Shown: positions 14,341 through 16,965 of the stretch, in pieces
Layout: every line of letters begins with the position of its first letter
How positions within the stretch are numbered: the stretch's first letter is position 1
Assembly: GCA_037139195.1 (NCBI GenBank)
Contig: JBAXGW010000081.1
Location: 1 to 16,965 of the forward strand
Reading direction: 5' to 3'
Source: JBAXGW01 sp037139195
GTDB lineage: Bacteria; Bacteroidota; Bacteroidia; Bacteroidales; JAHJDW01
DNA length: 16,965 nt
Notes under the pieces: generated by a model
The model's database searches: none
The model's input: only the letters and a program-made list of their open reading frames with translations
What the model was told of the DNA's origin: nothing
Position numbers and translations under genes: made by a program

Positions 14341-15042
14341 ATGAAACTAATAGTTTTTGCAGGTCCTCCAACATGTGGGAAGACAACCGTAATTCGTCAG
14401 GTATTTAAAAGAATGATTGCACAAAATCTTAAACCTGCTTATATTAAAATTGACGTTCAGTATGCTGATGAAGATGAAATCATTGCAAATGAATTTGGAA
14501 TTCCAACAAAGAAAATATATTCTGGCGAGCTTTGCCCCGACCATTGTAATGTAGTGGTTCTTGATGAGGCTGTAGAATGGGCCGAAAAAGAAAAATGCGA
14601 ATACTTGGTAGTTGAAACTGCAGGTCTTTGCCTTCGTTGTTCTCCTTATGTTGAAAATTCTTTAGGTATTGTAGTTCTTGAAGCAACCAGTGGGATGAAT
14701 TTGCCTCGCAAAATTGGTCCAATGCTAACACTTGCTGATACATGCGTTATCACAAAAATCGATTTGATTTCTCAAGCAGAACGTGAAGTATTCAGATATC
14801 GCGTTATGGAATCGGCTAAGGAAACTAGAATCATCGAAAGTAATGCGCTTTATGGAATTGGCATCGACCCAATTGTTAAGCAAATTATCAAAACTCCTGA
14901 TATCGAATTCCCAATGTTTTTGAAAGGAAATCCTCCTGTAGGTACTTGTACAATCTGCGTTGGCAAGAAAGAAATAGGCGCAAAACATCATTTTGGCGTA
15001 CTAAGAACTATGGAGCAAGATTTATTCTATATCGGAGAGTAA
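14341..15042 (+). CDS. HypB/UreG/CobW-like (G3E) GTPase with cysteine motifs
   Basis: A 233-residue P-loop GTPase of the SIMIBI class. Walker A is G8-P-P-T-C-G-K14-T-T. D39 in I-K-I-D-V-Q lies in a switch-like position, the hydrophobic strand-E92-T-A-G95 is the G3 region, and T138-K-I-D141 gives guanine specificity. C65-P-D-H-C69 after a S-G-E-L loop occupies the place of the G-x-x-C-H-L-D segment of HypB. C97-L-R-C100 follows the G3 region, as the N-L-V-C-P segment does in HypB. A C-terminal C203-T-I-C206 ... H216-H217 adds a further potential metal or Fe-S site. G3E GTPases deliver nickel, cobalt or zinc to hydrogenase, urease and cobalamin enzymes. None of those targets is in the window. 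It is 11 bases after the dioxygenase-like gene and three bases before the cysteine desulfurase. Confidence 0.82.
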   Translation: MKLIVFAGPPTCGKTTVIRQVFKRMIAQNLKPAYIKIDVQYADEDEIIANEFGIPTKKIYSGELCPDHCNVVVLDEAVEWAEKEKCEYLVVETAGLCLRCSPYVENSLGIVVLEATSGMNLPRKIGPMLTLADTCVITKIDLISQAEREVFRYRVMESAKETRIIESNALYGIGIDPIVKQIIKTPDIEFPMFLKGNPPVGTCTICVGKKEIGAKHHFGVLRTMEQDLFYIGE

Positions 15043-15045
15043 GCA

Positions 15046-16212
15046 ATGAATACGAAAATTTATTTCGATAATGCGGCTACCACAAAGGTTGACCCTCTTG
15101 TAATTGAATCAATGCTTGAAATGTTTGAACAAAACTATGGCAATGCTTCTAGTTTGCACTCTTTTGGCAATAATGCAAAGAACGCGCTTGATAAAAGTCG
15201 TGAAGACATAGCAAAGCTAATGGGTGCCGATAGCAATGAGCTGATATTTACATCGGGAGGAACTGAGTCGAACAACTTAGCAATAAAAGGAATTGCTCTG
15301 GCAAATCAACATAAAGGGAAACATATTATCGTTTCTTCTATCGAGCACGATTGTATTCTGAATGCTTGTAAATGGCTTGAAACTCAGGGCTTTTTCATTA
15401 CATATCTTCCGGTTGATGAGTATGGCAGCGTAAATCCTGATGATGTTGCAAAATACATCAGTCCTAAAACTACTTTGGTTTCTGTAATGTTTGCTAATAA
15501 CGAAATTGGAACAATTCAACCAATTGAAGCCATTGGCAAAATATGTAAAGCAAAAAATATTCTTTTCCACACCGATGCTTGTCAGGCATTTGGCAAAATG
15601 AAAATTGATGTTAATTCACTCAATATAGATTTAATGACAATCAATGCTCATAAAATCTATGGACCAAAAGGCATTGGCGCATTATATATTAGAAAAGGAG
15701 CGTTGATTGAACCACAGCTTCATGGTGGCGGACAAGAATTTGGTTTACGTTCCACCACAGAAAATCTGCCATGCATTGTTGGCTTTGCTAAAGCAGCAAC
15801 TTTGTGTCATGAACAAATGGAAACCGAACATAATCGGGTTTTCGGATTAAGAAATAAGCTAGAAACTGCGCTATTAGAAACAATTGAAGGCTCTTACATT
15901 AACGGACATCCTACAAATAGAATTGCTGGAAATATAAATCTCGGCATAAGCCAATTAGAAGGCGAAACCATTCGTTTGTTATTTCTAATGGACGAGCAAG
16001 GGTTTGCAGTTTCGGCGGGTTCGGCTTGCTCTTCAAACGACACTTCCAACAATGCGTCGCATGTGCTAAAAGCTATTGGCAGAGACCAATTCCAATCTCG
16101 CGGTGCAGTTCGAATCAGTGTTGGTCGATATAATACCGAAGCTGAAATAAATCAATTTGTAGATGCTTTAGCAAAAGTCACAAAACAATTAAATCCAATA
16201 TTTTCATTATAA
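15046..16212 (+). CDS. Cysteine desulfurase (NifS/IscS type)
   Basis: A 388-residue PLP enzyme that removes sulfur from cysteine, forming alanine and an enzyme persulfide for Fe-S or other sulfur transfer. It opens I-Y-F-D-N-A-A-T-T. H101 in S-I-E-H-D stacks on the PLP ring, D177 in F-H-T-D-A-C-Q contacts the ring nitrogen, and the Schiff-base lysine is K203 in I-N-A-H-K-I-Y-G-P-K-G. The persulfide-forming cysteine is C328 in A-G-S-A-C-S-S. A long C328 loop and R-I-S-V-G-R-Y-N-T near the end place it in the NifS/IscS group rather than SufS. It is encoded with a GTPase and an Fe-S protein and without an iscU scaffold or regulator, so it may serve this system specifically. Desulfurases of this family can also remove sulfite from cysteine sulfinate, which is relevant because of the dioxygenase-like neighbour. 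Confidence 0.93.
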   Translation: MNTKIYFDNAATTKVDPLVIESMLEMFEQNYGNASSLHSFGNNAKNALDKSREDIAKLMGADSNELIFTSGGTESNNLAIKGIALANQHKGKHIIVSSIEHDCILNACKWLETQGFFITYLPVDEYGSVNPDDVAKYISPKTTLVSVMFANNEIGTIQPIEAIGKICKAKNILFHTDACQAFGKMKIDVNSLNIDLMTINAHKIYGPKGIGALYIRKGALIEPQLHGGGQEFGLRSTTENLPCIVGFAKAATLCHEQMETEHNRVFGLRNKLETALLETIEGSYINGHPTNRIAGNINLGISQLEGETIRLLFLMDEQGFAVSAGSACSSNDTSNNASHVLKAIGRDQFQSRGAVRISVGRYNTEAEINQFVDALAKVTKQLNPIFSL

Positions 16213-16224
16213 ATAAAAAAGAAA

Positions 16225-16908
16225 ATGACAAGAACAATAGAAGATTCAATAGCATTACTGCCAAATTTAGATTGTGCAGCATGCGGATACAAAACTTGCG
16301 AAGATTTTGCCAATCACGTAAGAGAAAAAGAAAGCGACATTAAATTATGTATTCACATAACTAATAAACTTAACGCTACATCAGAGCCAATGCATAATTG
16401 CATTAATTGTGCATCTGAAAATATGGGCGAAAAAATTGGTTGGAAAGATAGTTTGAAACGCGATTTCGACTTTATTCTTGATGTTCAAGAAGGTGAGCCA
16501 GGTCCAAAAGAGACTATTTTGCCTTACAATCCAACTTTAGTAAAAGAGCTTGGTGTAAAAAAAGGCGATGTAATGATTGGTCGTCCAATGGGAATGTCGT
16601 GCGGTTGCCCAGTTACACATTGTGGAGTTGTTACTGATGTAGATGCTCGCAATGGCGTAATGAATTGGTATGTTACAGGACCTCTTAAACCACGTTCAGA
16701 AGGGTTCATCGACATAGGTTACTACGTATCTCAAGCTTACGAAGGAATAATCAAAGAATCTAAAGCAGAAATAAAACTAGGAATGAGATATTGGTTTTTA
16801 CCACGCCGTTGTATGCTTCAATGGAGACATAGCGGATTAGTAAATGCAGTTACTAAAATGAAAGATGGAAGTTATAAAGTTCGTATTGAAGGTCTTTTAA
16901 TTGGGTAA
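16225..16908 (+). CDS. Cys-rich Fe-S protein: N-terminal 4Fe-4S domain plus uncharacterised C-terminal domain
   Basis: A 227-residue protein. Residues 14-42 (LPNLDCAACGYKTCEDFA ... C) form the C-x2-C-x4-C-x16-C motif (C17, C20, C25, C42) of the 4Fe-4S domain shared by RnfB, the corrinoid Fe-S protein and related anaerobic redox proteins. C59 and C62 (N-C-I-N-C) follow closely. The remaining ~160 residues I do not recognise as a named family. They contain G-R-P-M-G-M-S-C126-G-C128-P-V-T-H-C133-G-V-V, a second dense cysteine site, and R-R-C196-M-L-Q-W. There is no signal peptide or membrane segment. It is the last gene of the operon, 12 bases after the desulfurase. It could be the scaffold or the client cluster-carrying protein of the system, or the electron donor; the sequence alone does not decide. 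Confidence 0.72.
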   Translation: MTRTIEDSIALLPNLDCAACGYKTCEDFANHVREKESDIKLCIHITNKLNATSEPMHNCINCASENMGEKIGWKDSLKRDFDFILDVQEGEPGPKETILPYNPTLVKELGVKKGDVMIGRPMGMSCGCPVTHCGVVTDVDARNGVMNWYVTGPLKPRSEGFIDIGYYVSQAYEGIIKESKAEIKLGMRYWFLPRRCMLQWRHSGLVNAVTKMKDGSYKVRIEGLLIG

Positions 16909-16940
16909 TATAAATCATTGTTGTCCGGAAAAATAATATA

Positions 16941-16965
16941 AGATTCCTCCCTGCGGTCGGAATGA
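16941..16965. repeat. Start of a short inverted intergenic repeat, cut by the window end
   Basis: ATTCC (16943-16947) and GGAAT (16959-16963) flank a GC-rich core (TCCCTGCGGTC). This resembles a short imperfect palindrome I have seen scattered between Bacteroidetes genes. The window ends within or just after it, so its full extent cannot be judged. No clear terminator for the operon is visible before it. Confidence 0.4.

Noticed and set aside
14347..14991. Three overlapping minus-strand frames opposite the GTPase gene
   Set aside because: They mirror a gene with clear catalytic motifs, start within coding sequence and have no context of their own.

Overview
The window looks like a stretch of an AT-rich Bacteroidetes (Bacteroidota) chromosome, probably from an anaerobe or facultative anaerobe. 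The evidence is a secreted protein with a type IX secretion C-terminal domain and a PCMD-type body, a GldN-like lipoprotein, a promoter matching the Bacteroidetes -33/-7 consensus (TTTG-19 nt-TAnnTTTG), weak Shine-Dalgarno sequences, an acetate kinase/phosphotransacetylase pair, and an operon of Fe-S and GTPase genes beside an FNR-like regulator. No rRNA, tRNA, CRISPR array, transposase or integrase is visible.

Layout. (1) 1-3760: cell-envelope genes. These are an outer-membrane beta-barrel protein, a convergent PCMD/type IX-secreted protein, a lipoprotein built like GldN/PorN with a second degenerate copy of the same motif, and a 63-residue lipoprotein whose last codons form a terminator stem. 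(2) 3761-8372, minus strand: sulfur amino acid metabolism. A fungal-type cystathionine gamma-synthase homologue, a second Cys/Met-metabolism PLP enzyme and O-acetylserine sulfhydrylase (cysK), interrupted by a nested palindromic repeat and a RelE/ParE-type toxin-antitoxin pair. (3) 8479-11603, minus strand: a NarL-type response regulator with an altered acidic pocket, then ackA and pta (pta transcribed first). (4) 11961-12650, minus strand: a CRP/FNR-family regulator with an N-terminal CxxC. (5) 12794-16908, plus strand: a tight five-gene operon divergent from the regulator. It encodes a soluble ABC ATPase, a cysteine-dioxygenase-like cupin, a HypB/UreG/CobW-like GTPase with extra cysteine motifs, a NifS-type cysteine desulfurase, and a Cys-rich protein with an N-terminal 4Fe-4S domain of the RnfB/CorFeSP type.

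The five-gene operon is the most interesting part. ATPase, GTPase, sulfur donor and Fe-S protein together look like a dedicated metallocentre assembly or insertion machine. The thiol dioxygenase-like member is unexpected, because it keeps the complete set of CDO active-site positions. The only intergenic DNA between the operon and the FNR-like regulator holds a 30-bp near-perfect palindrome, a good candidate operator. The target of the machine, if there is one, is not in the window. The sulfur theme (two Cys/Met enzymes, cysK, cysteine dioxygenase, cysteine desulfurase) runs through much of the region, but a common regulation is only inferred.
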